DNA of 41,962 nucleotides from an uncultured Campylobacter sp. (GCF_938045625.1 NZ_CALIAV010000085.1:1-41962); one strand, 5' to 3'; positions 23,583 to 32,085 are shown, counted from the first letter of the stretch. Notes: a model not told the origin generated them from the letters alone. Numbers and translations are program-made.

Positions 23583-24806
23583 ATGTTTGAAACCAGGCAA
23601 AAAGGGCACGCCGGACCGACGCGTCCTAAAAAAATAAAGATGGCGACTAACGCCGAGGTGGAGAAATTTTTAACCGAGGAGTTGCCGACGCAAAAGGACG
23701 GCGTGATCTATATCCACGTGCCTTTTTGCGATAATATCTGCTCGTTTTGCTCGATGAACCGCACGAAGCTAGAAGACGAGCTAGACAGCTACACGCAGTA
23801 TCTGCTGGGCGAGACCAGGAAATACGGCAAATTCCCGTATCTACAAGCTAAAAATATCCGCAGCGTCTATTTTGGCGGCGGAACTCCTACGATACTAAAA
23901 GAAAAGCACCTAGAGCCCATTATCACAGCTCTGCGATCAAATTTTAATATCTCAGACGACTGCGAATTTAGCCTAGAAACCACGCTACACAATCTAAATT
24001 TAAGCAAAGTGCGCCTACTAGAAAGCCTAGGCGTAAACCGCTTTAGCATCGGCGTGCAGACCTTTTCGGACAAAGGCCGCAAGCTGCTAAACCGCGTCCA
24101 CGACAAAAAAGGCGCGATAGAGCACCTAAAAATGATCAGGCAAAATTTTAGCGGCATGGTTTGCACGGATATTATATTTAACTACCCCGAGCAAACTATA
24201 GACGAAGTGCTAGAGGACGCCCGCCTAGTCGATGAGCTAAAGATCGACAGCACAAGTTTTTATTCGCTTCAGCTTTTTGAAAAATCAGAACTCGCAAAGA
24301 CCGTGTCGCAGGATTATTACGACGTAAATTACGAACGCGAGCTGCATAACGCTTTCTTTGAAAAGCTACTAGGTACGGGCAACTACGAGGTGCTAGAGCA
24401 TACTAAATTTAACCGCATCGGCCGCGACCGCTATCAGTACATCCGCCTAAGCCACGAGGGTGCCGATATCCTGCCGTTAGGTAGGGGCTCGGGCGGAAAG
24501 CTAGGCTACTACGACATCTATAACGCTAAAGAAAAAATGCGTATGATAAACAAAGTAGACGATAAACAGCGTGCCGAAGCGCGGCTAAAAAGCCTCTTTA
24601 TGTACCCAAAAATCGACCTCGCGCAGGTAAAAAGCCTGGTTAGCGATGAGACCTTTAGCACGCTAATGGAGTTTTTCAAAAAATGCGAAAGCAAAGGCTA
24701 TATGCTCATAGAAAACGGCTTTTTAAACTACACGACGGATGGCGTATTTTGGGGTATGTCGATCGGCACCGAAGTAGCAAATATCTCACAAAAGGACTTT
24801 GAATGA
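23583..24806 (+). CDS. chuW: HutW/ChuW-like radical SAM enzyme, probable anaerobic haem-opening enzyme
   Basis: A 407-residue HemN-like radical SAM protein. HVPFCDNICSFC holds the cluster Cys (49, 53, 56) with the extra conserved CxxxCxxC-x-C-free pattern of this group, and FGGGTPT (97-103) is the SAM-binding GGE-like motif; LGVNRFSIGVQTF follows. HemN/HemW proteins share these motifs, but the position inside an uptake operon directly after tonB and directly before a flavodoxin is what distinguishes ChuW/HutW/HmuW, which open haem to an anaerobilin without oxygen. The ATG abuts the tonB stop with GGAGGA inside tonB, and the stop overlaps the flavodoxin start (ATGA). HemW-type haem chaperone function is the main alternative. 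Its length is a little below that of characterised ChuW. Confidence 0.72.
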   Translation: MFETRQKGHAGPTRPKKIKMATNAEVEKFLTEELPTQKDGVIYIHVPFCDNICSFCSMNRTKLEDELDSYTQYLLGETRKYGKFPYLQAKNIRSVYFGGGTPTILKEKHLEPIITALRSNFNISDDCEFSLETTLHNLNLSKVRLLESLGVNRFSIGVQTFSDKGRKLLNRVHDKKGAIEHLKMIRQNFSGMVCTDIIFNYPEQTIDEVLEDARLVDELKIDSTSFYSLQLFEKSELAKTVSQDYYDVNYERELHNAFFEKLLGTGNYEVLEHTKFNRIGRDRYQYIRLSHEGADILPLGRGSGGKLGYYDIYNAKEKMRMINKVDDKQRAEARLKSLFMYPKIDLAQVKSLVSDETFSTLMEFFKKCESKGYMLIENGFLNYTTDGVFWGMSIGTEVANISQKDFE

Positions 24807-25312
24807 AAAAAATAGTTATCTACACGAGCACGACTGGAAATACCGAGAAAGTCGGTCTTGCCATCGCAAACGAGCTTGGCTGCGAAGCGGTCAAATTTAG
24901 CGAGGATCTGCATCTGAATTTGGACCGATACGACTTTATCGCGCTTGGTTTTTACGTCGATAAGGGCGACGCGGAGCCTAAATTTAAACGCTTTTTGCAC
25001 GAGATAAAGGGCAAAAAAGTCGGCCTGTTTATGACGCTAGGTATGGATCCCGAGCACGAGCATGCGATGAACTGCCTAGAAAAGGCAAAAGTCGTGCTAC
25101 GAGAGGGCGAAAATGAAATTTTACGAGAGTTTTACTGCCAAGGCGCGATCGATCCAAAAGTCATCGAGCAACTACGTAAAATGGGCGAAGCAGCACCCAA
25201 CGACCCGCGCTACGCCGTAACTCCGGAGCGCGAAGCCAGATGGGCAAGAGCCGCGACTCACCCCGACGCAAACGACCTAGAAAACGCAAAAGCAGCGTTT
25301 AAAGGGATATAA
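24803..25312 (+). CDS. Flavodoxin family protein, likely partner of the haem-opening enzyme
   Basis: A 169-residue protein with an N-terminal flavodoxin FMN phosphate loop, YTSTTGNTEKVG (residues 7-18), and then LDRYDFIALGFYVDKGDAEP and KKVGLFMTLGMDPEHEHA, matching FMN-binding strands. The C-terminal tail of about 40 residues (GEAAPNDPRYAVTPEREARW) is longer than in short electron-transfer flavodoxins and resembles the HmuF-type flavodoxins found beside HmuW in Fusobacterium. The likely role is giving electrons to the radical SAM enzyme or reducing its tetrapyrrole product. The ATGA overlap with the upstream gene points to coupled translation. It is the last gene of the operon; the sequence that follows is a repeat. 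Confidence 0.8.
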   Translation: MKKIVIYTSTTGNTEKVGLAIANELGCEAVKFSEDLHLNLDRYDFIALGFYVDKGDAEPKFKRFLHEIKGKKVGLFMTLGMDPEHEHAMNCLEKAKVVLREGENEILREFYCQGAIDPKVIEQLRKMGEAAPNDPRYAVTPEREARWARAATHPDANDLENAKAAFKGI

Positions 25313-25402
25313 ATTTGCCGCCGCTTGGCGGTCAAATTTGCTCAAAAAGCGGGCGCGTTTTAAACTCATAAATTTGCGCCCTATTTTTTGGATTTATTTT
25401 AA

Positions 25403-25675
25403 ATTTTACTCACCCAGGCCCGTATCTTGAAAGTGCTAAATTTAACCTGCACGCAGTTCAGCAACCTCTCACGTCGTAGGGGTTGGGGAATTTACTAAGG
25501 AGCAATGGAGCTCTTTTGCTTCGGCTTTGCCTTGCCTTATGCTTGCACTCTCTTTGAGAGCTGCAAAGCAGAGCGTAATTCAAGCCCCTTCGCCTAAACA
25601 AAAAAATGAACTTTTCTAAATTTGATTAAACCAAATTTTGCATTTTCAAGATGCGGGTCTCGGCGAGTAAAAAAT
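25403..25675. repeat. MITE-like element, copy 2 (reverse orientation)
   Basis: About 273 bp bounded by ATTTTACTCACCCAGGCCCG and, at the right, CGGGTCTCGGCGAGTAAAAA. Read in reverse complement it aligns along its length with 11402-11656: CTTGAAAGTGCTAAATTTAA, CAACCTCTCACGTCGTAGGG followed by GTTGGGG, GTAATTCAAGCCCCTT, and the second terminal repeat all match. It carries an extra ~55 bases in the centre with its own hairpin (GGCTTTGC ... GCAAAGC). It fills most of the gap between the haem operon and galU. Confidence 0.7.
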
Positions 25676-25732
25676 GCTATCAAGACAAGCTGCAAATTTC
25701 TACCTTGATACTCCAAATTAGCCAAAACTCGC

Positions 25733-25738
25733 TATAAT
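25733..25738 (+). promoter_or_regulatory. Promoter -10 of galU-pgi
   Basis: TATAAT, 25 bases before the galU ATG, matches the consensus -10. An AAAAGGAAAA ribosome site follows. The nearby dyad CTATCAAG / CTTGATA (about 25677-25710) may end transcription coming from upstream. Confidence 0.65.
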
Positions 25739-25763
25739 CTCCTAAAAAATTAAAAGGAAAATT

Positions 25764-26597
25764 ATGATACAGACTTGTTTATTTCCGGCTGCGGGCTACG
25801 GCACGAGATTTTTGCCCGCGACTAAATCGCTACCAAAAGAGATGTTGCCGATCCTCACAAAACCGCTCATTCACTACGGCGTGGACGAGGCGCTGGAGGC
25901 CGGCATGAAAAACATGGCTTTCATCACGGGTCGCGGCAAACGCGCGCTGGAGGATTATTTTGATATCAGCTACGAGCTAGAGCATCAGATCTCAGGCACA
26001 AACAAAGAGCACCTACTCGTCGATATCCGCGAACTGATGGCGCGCTGCACGTTTTCATTCACGCGTCAAGAGAGCATGCGAGGCCTAGGAAACGCGATCC
26101 ACACGGGTAAAGTCCTCGTGCGAGACGAGCCTTTTGGCGTGGTGCTAGCAGATGACCTCTGCATAAACGAAGAGGGCGAAGGCGTGCTATCTCAAATGGT
26201 AAAAATCTACGAAAAGTACCGCTGCAGCATCGTCGCCGTCATGGAAGTGCCGATCGAGCAAAGCAAAAACTACGGCATCGTCACGGGTCGCGCGATAGAG
26301 GATGATCTACTGATGGTGGGCGACATGGTCGAAAAACCGGACCCAAAAGAAGCTCCAAGCAACCTCGCCGTCATCGGTCGCTATATCCTCACGCCCGACA
26401 TCTTCACGATCCTAGAGCGCACCAAGCCCGGCAAAAACGGCGAAGTGCAAATCACCGACGCACTAAAAGAGCAGGCCAAAGACGGCATGGTGCTGGCGTA
26501 TAAATTTAAGGGCAAGCGCTTTGACTGCGGTAGCGTCGAGGGCTTCGTGCAGGCGACTAATTTCTTCTACGAGCTAGGCAAAAATGCTAAAAAATGA
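25764..26597 (+). CDS. galU: UTP-glucose-1-phosphate uridylyltransferase
   Basis: A 277-residue enzyme making UDP-glucose from UTP and glucose 1-phosphate, a precursor for lipooligosaccharide and other glycans. The nucleotide-binding opening FPAAGYGTRFLPATKSLPKE (7-26) is diagnostic, followed by GLGNAIHTGK, VVLADDLC (metal-binding Asp), VEKPDPKEAPSNLAVIGRYI and the C-terminal GKRFDCGSVEGFVQA. The length is standard for bacterial GalU. The start of pgi overlaps its last 14 bases, so the pair is a small sugar-phosphate operon. Confidence 0.95.
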   Translation: MIQTCLFPAAGYGTRFLPATKSLPKEMLPILTKPLIHYGVDEALEAGMKNMAFITGRGKRALEDYFDISYELEHQISGTNKEHLLVDIRELMARCTFSFTRQESMRGLGNAIHTGKVLVRDEPFGVVLADDLCINEEGEGVLSQMVKIYEKYRCSIVAVMEVPIEQSKNYGIVTGRAIEDDLLMVGDMVEKPDPKEAPSNLAVIGRYILTPDIFTILERTKPGKNGEVQITDALKEQAKDGMVLAYKFKGKRFDCGSVEGFVQATNFFYELGKNAKK

Positions 26598-27819
26598 GCT
26601 ATTTTTCGAGCGTACGCCGCTAAGCGCGATCGGCTCCTATGCCAAACGCATGAACGACGAGCTAAAAGGCGGCGAGATCGGCTACTATCACCTACCGGAA
26701 ATCGGCGCAAATTTACTAAGCGAAATCGCCGAGTATGAGGCGACGCTCGCGCACATAAAAAGCGTCGTGCTAGTGGGTATTGGCGGTAGTAGTCTAGGCG
26801 TCAAGGCGCTAAAAACGATGCTTTCAGGCGCTAAAAGGAGCCGTGAGCGAGAGCTTTATTTCCTCGATAACGTCGACGCCTTTAGCTTTGAGAGCGTTTG
26901 CGAGAGCATCAAATTTGACGAAACGCTTTTTATCATTTCGTCAAAATCAGGCACCACGATCGAGACGATTACGCTATTTAAGTGCATCTTGGCGCGCTTT
27001 AAGCCCTCAAATTTGAGCCAAAATTTCATCGTCATCACCGACCCAGCCTCGCCGCTAGAAGCCTACGCCAAGCAAAACGACATCAAATTTTTTAATATCC
27101 CAAAAAACGTCGGCGGCAGATTTAGCGTGCTTAGCGCGATCGGTCTTGTACCGCTAATGCTGTGCGGATACGACGCGGCGGCGCTACTGGAAGGCGCGCG
27201 AGCGTGCAAGAGGCGATTTTTAGAGGACGGCAACGATACGCTACTGCAAAAAGCCTATCACTACGCGACGCACAAAAACGCCAAAATCAACGTGATATTT
27301 AGCTACGGCGATAGATTTTTGGAGTTTAACGACTGGTACGTGCAGCTGTGGGCGGAGAGCCTAGGCAAGAAAAAGGGCTACAAGCGCTACGGACTCACTC
27401 CGGTCGGACTCATCGGTTCGCGCGATCAGCACAGCTTTTTGCAGCTCATCATGGATGGAGTAAAGGACAAGACGGTAACCTTTATCAAAGTGGCCGCCGC
27501 AGACGCAAACACTGCGATACCAAACATTAGCCTAAACGGCCTTGAGGGCTGCGACTTCGTAAACGAGCTAAATTTGGGCGAGCTAATCAACGCTCAGTGC
27601 AGTGCCACTATGCACGCGCTCGTGCAAGAAGGCATCAGCGTAGACGTCATCGAGCTTGAGTGGCTAGACGAGGCGAGCGCGGGATTTTTGATTTATTATT
27701 TCGAGCTTCTCACATCTGCTACGGGCATAATGCTAGGCATAAACACCTACGATCAGCCGGGTGTTGAGGTCGGTAAGCGCATACTAAAGACGATGCTAAC
27801 GGCGGGCAAGCAAGACTAA
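26584..27819 (+). CDS. pgi: Glucose-6-phosphate isomerase
   Basis: A 411-residue short-form phosphoglucose isomerase; the enzyme of most enterobacteria is about 550 residues, but short forms are normal in Campylobacterota. It interconverts glucose 6-phosphate and fructose 6-phosphate. Conserved blocks are VGIGGSSLGVKAL, SKSGTTIET (phosphate binding), PKNVGGRFSVLSAIGL, LWAESLGKKKG and GSRDQHSFLQLIMDG. In campylobacters, which generally lack full glycolysis, it serves mainly gluconeogenesis and hexose supply for glycans, fitting its overlap with galU. Confidence 0.95.
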   Translation: MLKNELFFERTPLSAIGSYAKRMNDELKGGEIGYYHLPEIGANLLSEIAEYEATLAHIKSVVLVGIGGSSLGVKALKTMLSGAKRSRERELYFLDNVDAFSFESVCESIKFDETLFIISSKSGTTIETITLFKCILARFKPSNLSQNFIVITDPASPLEAYAKQNDIKFFNIPKNVGGRFSVLSAIGLVPLMLCGYDAAALLEGARACKRRFLEDGNDTLLQKAYHYATHKNAKINVIFSYGDRFLEFNDWYVQLWAESLGKKKGYKRYGLTPVGLIGSRDQHSFLQLIMDGVKDKTVTFIKVAAADANTAIPNISLNGLEGCDFVNELNLGELINAQCSATMHALVQEGISVDVIELEWLDEASAGFLIYYFELLTSATGIMLGINTYDQPGVEVGKRILKTMLTAGKQD

Positions 27820-28554
27820 AGCGCGGCTCTAGAGAGTGCAAATTTGACGCGAATTTTGCTTTGTGAAAATGTAGCGTTAGCTCACGTAAATTTTTAATCT
27901 ACAAGCTTGTGTTTGCAGTATCGCTAGTAATTTTGGATTTAAATTTGCACAGTTTTGTTTTAGCAAATTTGAGGTGGAAATTTAATGCGTATCCGTCAGT
28001 GTTGGCAAACAAAGTAATGAGCCGCCTCGCGACACGACTTTTTATTCGCTTTTATTTGCAGTGCTACAACGACTCTAACTATAAATTTGTGTAACATTAT
28101 GCCTTTTTTTATCACTTTATAATGTTAGCAAACGGGCGTGTTTTGCAATAAATTTTTACCTCGCCTGCTTACCTACGCCAGAAAGCATATCGGAGATACT
28201 GTTTTAACACAAACCCGTAGTTAGTCAAATTTGTTTGTAAAATTCTAAAATTTTACTTATCAAAATGGCACTCAACAAACGCACTTGTAGGTAAATTTAG
28301 GCTTTCGTCATGTATCATCTTATGATTTTTCAAACCCATGCTATCTAGTTACAAAATTTACATTCTTACATACTCTAAATTTAATGCAAGAATTCTCAAA
28401 AGAATTAATTTTTCCTGATCAAAAGTTAAACTTGTTTTTCATACCGCATAGCAATGCTTGTCTATATCCGGCAAAACAGTGTAAACAAATTCCAAAATTT
28501 ACTCACAAACAATAATTTTTATTATTTGCGAATTATTTTTTTTTAAGTTTTATA
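27820..28554. other. Long AT-rich intergenic region
   Basis: About 735 bases between pgi and the dps promoter. A 61-codon frame (27909-28094) lacks a ribosome site and family resemblance. No tRNA, repeat from the families above, or strong hairpin was recognised. The base composition drops towards the right end, like the following dps and porin genes. Confidence 0.45.
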
Positions 28555-28563
28555 TGCTATAAT
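28555..28563 (+). promoter_or_regulatory. Extended -10 promoter of dps
   Basis: TGCTATAAT is an extended -10 with a T tract upstream (28536-28544), as in Campylobacter sigma-70 promoters. AT-rich dyads just upstream (around 28510-28540, AATAATTTTTATTATT) could bind Fur or PerR, which control dps-like genes in the group; that is inference. Confidence 0.65.
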
Positions 28564-28593
28564 TTCACCATAAATCAAATCAAAGGAGACAAA

Positions 28594-29031
28594 ATGTCAA
28601 AAGTTGTTACTCAATTAAATCAAATCCAAGCTGATGCTCATGCGTTATTCGTTAAATTTCACGACTACCACTGGTATGTAAAAGGTATTCAGTTCTTTAG
28701 CGTACACGAATACACCGAGAAAGCTTATGAAGATATGGCGGAGATATTCGACGACGTCGCTGAGCGTGCTATACAACTAGGCGGTAGAGCTATCACCAAA
28801 ATAGAAGAGCTAAACAAACTAGCGCATCCAAAAACTGACAATAAAGATAGCTACACTCCGACCGAGGTTCTAAAAGGCGTTTTGGCCGAGTATGAGCACT
28901 TGCTGGGTGAATTTAAAAAGCTAGAAGAAGTAGCTGAAGAAGCAAAAGACAGCACGACCGTAAATATGGCGCAAGATCAAATCGCAAAATATGAAAAAGC
29001 TATCTGGATGCTAAAGGCTACTTTGGCTTAA
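28594..29031 (+). CDS. dps: Dps family ferritin-like protein
   Basis: A 145-residue mini-ferritin with an AAAGGAG ribosome site. Ferroxidase ligands are visible at the dimer-interface pattern: His26 in HDYHWYVKG, His38 in FSVHEY, then Asp53 and Glu57 in IFDDVAERA. It probably forms a 12-subunit shell that oxidises and stores iron using peroxide, and may coat DNA. The basic N-terminal tail of E. coli Dps is absent, as in the H. pylori NapA type. Codon use is more biased than in the neighbours, fitting high expression. It has its own promoter and terminator. Confidence 0.93.
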   Translation: MSKVVTQLNQIQADAHALFVKFHDYHWYVKGIQFFSVHEYTEKAYEDMAEIFDDVAERAIQLGGRAITKIEELNKLAHPKTDNKDSYTPTEVLKGVLAEYEHLLGEFKKLEEVAEEAKDSTTVNMAQDQIAKYEKAIWMLKATLA

Positions 29032-29036
29032 TTTTT

Positions 29037-29055
29037 GGGGCGCAAGCCCCTTTTT
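29037..29055 (+). terminator. Rho-independent terminator of dps
   Basis: GGGGC-GCAA-GCCCC followed directly by TTTTT, six bases after the dps stop: a textbook terminator. Confidence 0.92.
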
Positions 29056-29197
29056 CTATTCTTTTTTCTTTCAAATTTTATTTTCTACAAAATATCAACT
29101 TAGTTATCTTTTTATCTTTAACATTTTCAAAACAAGCAGAAACTTAATATAAACATAAATAGCATTGAGTTGCAATGAGAACTATATTTTTAAAAAG

Positions 29198-29217
29198 TAA
29201 CGAGCGTAGCGAAGTTA
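29198..29217. repeat. 20 bp palindrome-like repeat, copy 1
   Basis: TAACGAGCGTAGCGAAGTTA with TAAC/GTTA ends and partial inner symmetry. It recurs exactly at 29402-29421, and the flanking AAAA is shared. Confidence 0.6.
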
Positions 29218-29234
29218 AAAAATAAGCATATGGT

Positions 29235-29900
29235 TCGTTTCAGAATTTCAGAGACGAAATTTAGAGAATTTTATAATATTTTTCATTTGGCATAGAAGAT
29301 ACTAAAATAGCGGAATTTACTAAAATCTTAGAAAAAAGAATCAATAAAATAACTAAAAAAATCAGAATTTTATTATCAAAAAAGTGCGAGCTCTTGAATA
29401 GTAACGAGCGTAGCGAAGTTAAAATAAGTAATTTTAGCCACAAGATAGAGATTGACTATAGCCATTTAAAAGCAAGAAAGGTAGGAGTAAATAAAACGCA
29501 TATATTCGGAAAGCCAAAGCATGACGGCAAGATCTATACCCAAATAATTAAAAACTACTCTACAAATGAACTAATACCGATACTATAATTTATTGAGACC
29601 ATTGGAAAAGCCTATGATGGTTAGATTGATTAGCGAGCAAAGATTCGTTGTAGAGTAAAATATTCAAAGAATGGACTAGCCTGCTATTTTGCAAGAAGTC
29701 AACAGTAAAACCACATAAAAGGTCGAGAAAATTTTTGGGATTATGTTAGGATTGTCTAAAATTAAAAGAATCTTCTCTAAAGCGTAGCAACACCATAGTG
29801 ATACAGGAAGGCTAAGAGAAAGAGAGTTGTTGCTTCATTAAAAGAGCGTGAATTTGGGCTCAATAACAGTAAAAATACAAAAACTTTCTATCATATTTTA
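29235..29900 (+). pseudogene. Decayed IS1595-type transposase
   Basis: Fragments in several frames follow the order of an IS1595/ISXO2 transposase. FRISETKFREFYNIFHLA is followed after a frameshift by FGIEDTKIAEFTKILEKRIN, then KIEIDYSHLKARKVGVNKTH and FGKPKHDGKIYTQIIKNYS, which matches the family blocks VEIDESYFG...R and FG..KR.GKVYT.I..., but the DES has become DYS, with the catalytic acidic context lost. The frame stops at 29586-29588. Further on (about 29712-29757) NHIKGRENFWDYVRIV corresponds to the family motif NHINGIENFW. No intact frame covers the whole, and no clear terminal inverted repeats were found, so this is a relic. Its end is uncertain. Confidence 0.65.
29402..29421. repeat. 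20 bp palindrome-like repeat, copy 2
   Basis: Exact copy of 29198-29217, lying inside the transposase relic where it adds the residues NERSEVK in frame. It looks like a short insertion. Confidence 0.6.
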
Positions 29901-30096
29901 CCAAAGATGACAAGAGAGAATCCTCCTTATCTTGAGCCTAAAATTAGTTTATCATATAATGCAGTGATTTGGATGTTTTATTTGGGTGTTTGGGCTTGCA
30001 AATTTTATCAAATACTTTCTAGATAACTTTAAAAGTCAAGTAAGGATTTGTGCCTTATTTTTTGAAAAGTATAACATAAAGACCTATAGAAAGGAG

Positions 30097-30121
30097 ATAT
30101 CTCGGGATAAACCCGAGATAT
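30097..30121 (-). terminator. Hairpin after the first porin gene
   Basis: ATATCTCGGG and CCCGAGATAT form a 10 bp perfect stem with a five-base loop, seven bases past the porin stop on the minus strand. The downstream tail is not T-rich, so it may end transcription weakly or protect the mRNA end. The stretch 29901-30096 holds nothing else recognised. Confidence 0.7.
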
Positions 30122-30127
30122 TTAAAA

Positions 30128-31318
30128 TTAGAATGTGTATTTAGCTTGGAATCTTAGCTGTTTAGTTTTATCTTTTGAGTCATCTTGGTGCTTGTTAATC
30201 TCATACGCATAGAAGCTTGAGAACTGAAGTTTAGCACTATAGTCATAAGTTAGTCTTGCTACATACTCTTGATATTTCTCTTTATCGCCTGAAGCAAGTT
30301 TAACTTTACCATTAGAATAATCGCCACCGACTCTAAATTTCTCAGCAAAAGTGTATCCTGCTTTCAAGAACCAGAAGTTAGCTTTACCTTCAAGAGCAGT
30401 ATAATCAAGAGCAGATTTTATCTCACCTACATCTATAAATGAACCTTGATCCTCTAGGCTTACAAAACCTTTTTCTTTGTCATGAACTTTATATCCGATA
30501 TAACCAGCAGCTACATCAGCGCCAAATACTTTTGTACCAAGTTCACCTGCATAGAAATCCGTATCTTTAAAGTTTACGCCAACATTATTGTCTATATCAG
30601 CATGTGCATACTGAACTTGAGCACCGATATTTACATCATCAGTAATATTAAGACTAAAGTTTACGTCACCTATGATGAGGTTAACAGAATCAACCAAAGA
30701 TGCATACCATAGTTGGAAGCTTACCGGATCATAAGAGCCGATAGCGGCTACCGCATATAGGTTGTTATTAAAGATACCAGGGGCATTAGTGTAAATAGCA
30801 CCATCGCTCTCGCCGTTATTTTCTAATGCATCAAAAGCAAATGCAGTTAGAGTCAAGCCTGTAATATCTCTATTTTCAACTCTGACGCCAGTGCCTACAG
30901 CATCATCAGTAAAGAATGAACCTATGGTTTGCTTACCTGCAGTTATTGTAGTGTTACCTACGTTATATCCAAGGTAAAATTCTTTTACGTTAAATGGACT
31001 TGTTGTATCTGTTCTATCGCTGCGTCCATCTGCATTAAAAGCAGAGCTGTCGTTGGAATTATATCTAAGTGTTAAAACACCAAAGAAATTATCATCTAAA
31101 GCAGCTTTAAAAGAAAATTCTGATTTAAATTGGTGATGTGCAGTCGTATTATCTTTTACACCGTTAGCTTTCTTAACTGTAACGTTATTATATCTATATC
31201 TTGCATATCCAGAAAGATCTACATTTTTGATCGCCTCTTCAAGCGGCGTAGCACTCGCTACAGTTGAAAAAGCACCTAGTGCAACCAAAGCAGCTAATGA
31301 AATTTTAGCAATTTTCAT
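30128..31318 (-). CDS. porA: Major outer membrane protein (Campylobacter MOMP/PorA family), copy 1
   Basis: A 396-residue porin with a signal peptide (MKIAKISLAALVALGAFSTV, cleavage after ASA) and the family opening TPLEEAIKNVDLSGYARYRY. The remainder is beta-barrel: many alternating hydrophobic strands, glycine-rich turns (FGVLTLRYNSND, YLGYNVGNTTITAGKQ) and a C-terminal strand ending QAKYTF. MOMP forms cation-selective trimeric pores and is the main surface antigen in campylobacters. GAGGAG stands before the start. A paralogue lies at 32142 with the same signal peptide and N-terminal motif. Codon choice and lower GC fit very high expression. Confidence 0.93.
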   Translation of the reverse strand: MKIAKISLAALVALGAFSTVASATPLEEAIKNVDLSGYARYRYNNVTVKKANGVKDNTTAHHQFKSEFSFKAALDDNFFGVLTLRYNSNDSSAFNADGRSDRTDTTSPFNVKEFYLGYNVGNTTITAGKQTIGSFFTDDAVGTGVRVENRDITGLTLTAFAFDALENNGESDGAIYTNAPGIFNNNLYAVAAIGSYDPVSFQLWYASLVDSVNLIIGDVNFSLNITDDVNIGAQVQYAHADIDNNVGVNFKDTDFYAGELGTKVFGADVAAGYIGYKVHDKEKGFVSLEDQGSFIDVGEIKSALDYTALEGKANFWFLKAGYTFAEKFRVGGDYSNGKVKLASGDKEKYQEYVARLTYDYSAKLQFSSFYAYEINKHQDDSKDKTKQLRFQAKYTF

Positions 31319-31496
31319 TATTTTCTCCTCAAATAAGATTTAATATTGTGGAATCTTAACATAATCTAGCCTTTAATAAGCTTAAAAATTTTATATTTCT
31401 TTGGAATATTACCGAGCGTTTACTAAAATATACTATAGGGATTTAAAATTTGAAATATTTTTAATATGCCGAGCCAAATCGACCCGGCAAATTGGA

Positions 31497-32060
31497 TTAT
31501 TTTAAGTAGCTTCCTTGAGTAGGAGTAGTAGAGACGTCAGAGTTTTCCTGTTCGCTTCCCTTGTATTGCAAAGCATCTTTGCCCTTTAAAAAAGCAATAA
31601 TTGCCCCAAGGTCGCTATATTTTGTTTTGGCGGCAACGGTTTTCATTAGATTTCTCATATTTCCGCCATAGTCAGAATCGTTTAGATAACCAGAAAAAGC
31701 AGCCTCTATATCCTCTGCACTTACTTTAGTTAACTTTTTGGATGTGCCATAAGCTCTTTTATTCCCATCTTCGCCGTGACAAGAAGCGCAATTTTTAGCA
31801 TACAGTTCGCGACCTTTTTCCACACTATACCTTCTTTTGGTATCTACGCCGATATTTAAAAACTTGCCGCCACTATCAGTCTCAGGAGCTTTTTCATAAA
31901 CGTTTATACTTATATTTTCGTCTTTAGAATATTTTTCTACCAAACTTTTTAGCTCTTTTGCAAATTCACCCTTTGCCTCAAATATATAACTCGGCTCGTC
32001 TGCAGCATTTAAAGAAAAAGTCAAAAGACATGCTAAAAGCGAAAAATGCATAAATTTCAT
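31497..32060 (-). CDS. Periplasmic monohaem cytochrome c
   Basis: A 187-residue cytochrome. I choose the ATG at 32060, with AAAGG 7 bases upstream, over 32093, because it gives a direct signal peptide (MKFMHFSLLACLLTFSLNAA). After an N-terminal region of about 60 residues with no motif comes RRYSVEKGRELYAKNCASCH; CASCH (91-95) is the single haem site, with the axial Met probably in GGNMRNLM (131-138). The C-terminal tail is Ser/Thr/Gln-rich. This resembles small class I cytochromes that carry electrons in the periplasm. It lies between the two porin genes in the same direction, separated from each by a hairpin or gap, so it may not be co-transcribed. Partner unknown. Confidence 0.85.
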   Translation of the reverse strand: MKFMHFSLLACLLTFSLNAADEPSYIFEAKGEFAKELKSLVEKYSKDENISINVYEKAPETDSGGKFLNIGVDTKRRYSVEKGRELYAKNCASCHGEDGNKRAYGTSKKLTKVSAEDIEAAFSGYLNDSDYGGNMRNLMKTVAAKTKYSDLGAIIAFLKGKDALQYKGSEQENSDVSTTPTQGSYLK

Positions 32061-32085
32061 GAAAAACCTTTTTGATAAATTTAAA

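Noticed and set aside
27909..28094. 61-codon frame downstream of pgi
   Set aside because: No ribosome site, odd composition, no known homologue pattern.
29394..29588. 64-codon frame as an independent small gene
   Set aside because: It is a fragment of the decayed transposase; the blocks continue upstream and downstream in other frames.
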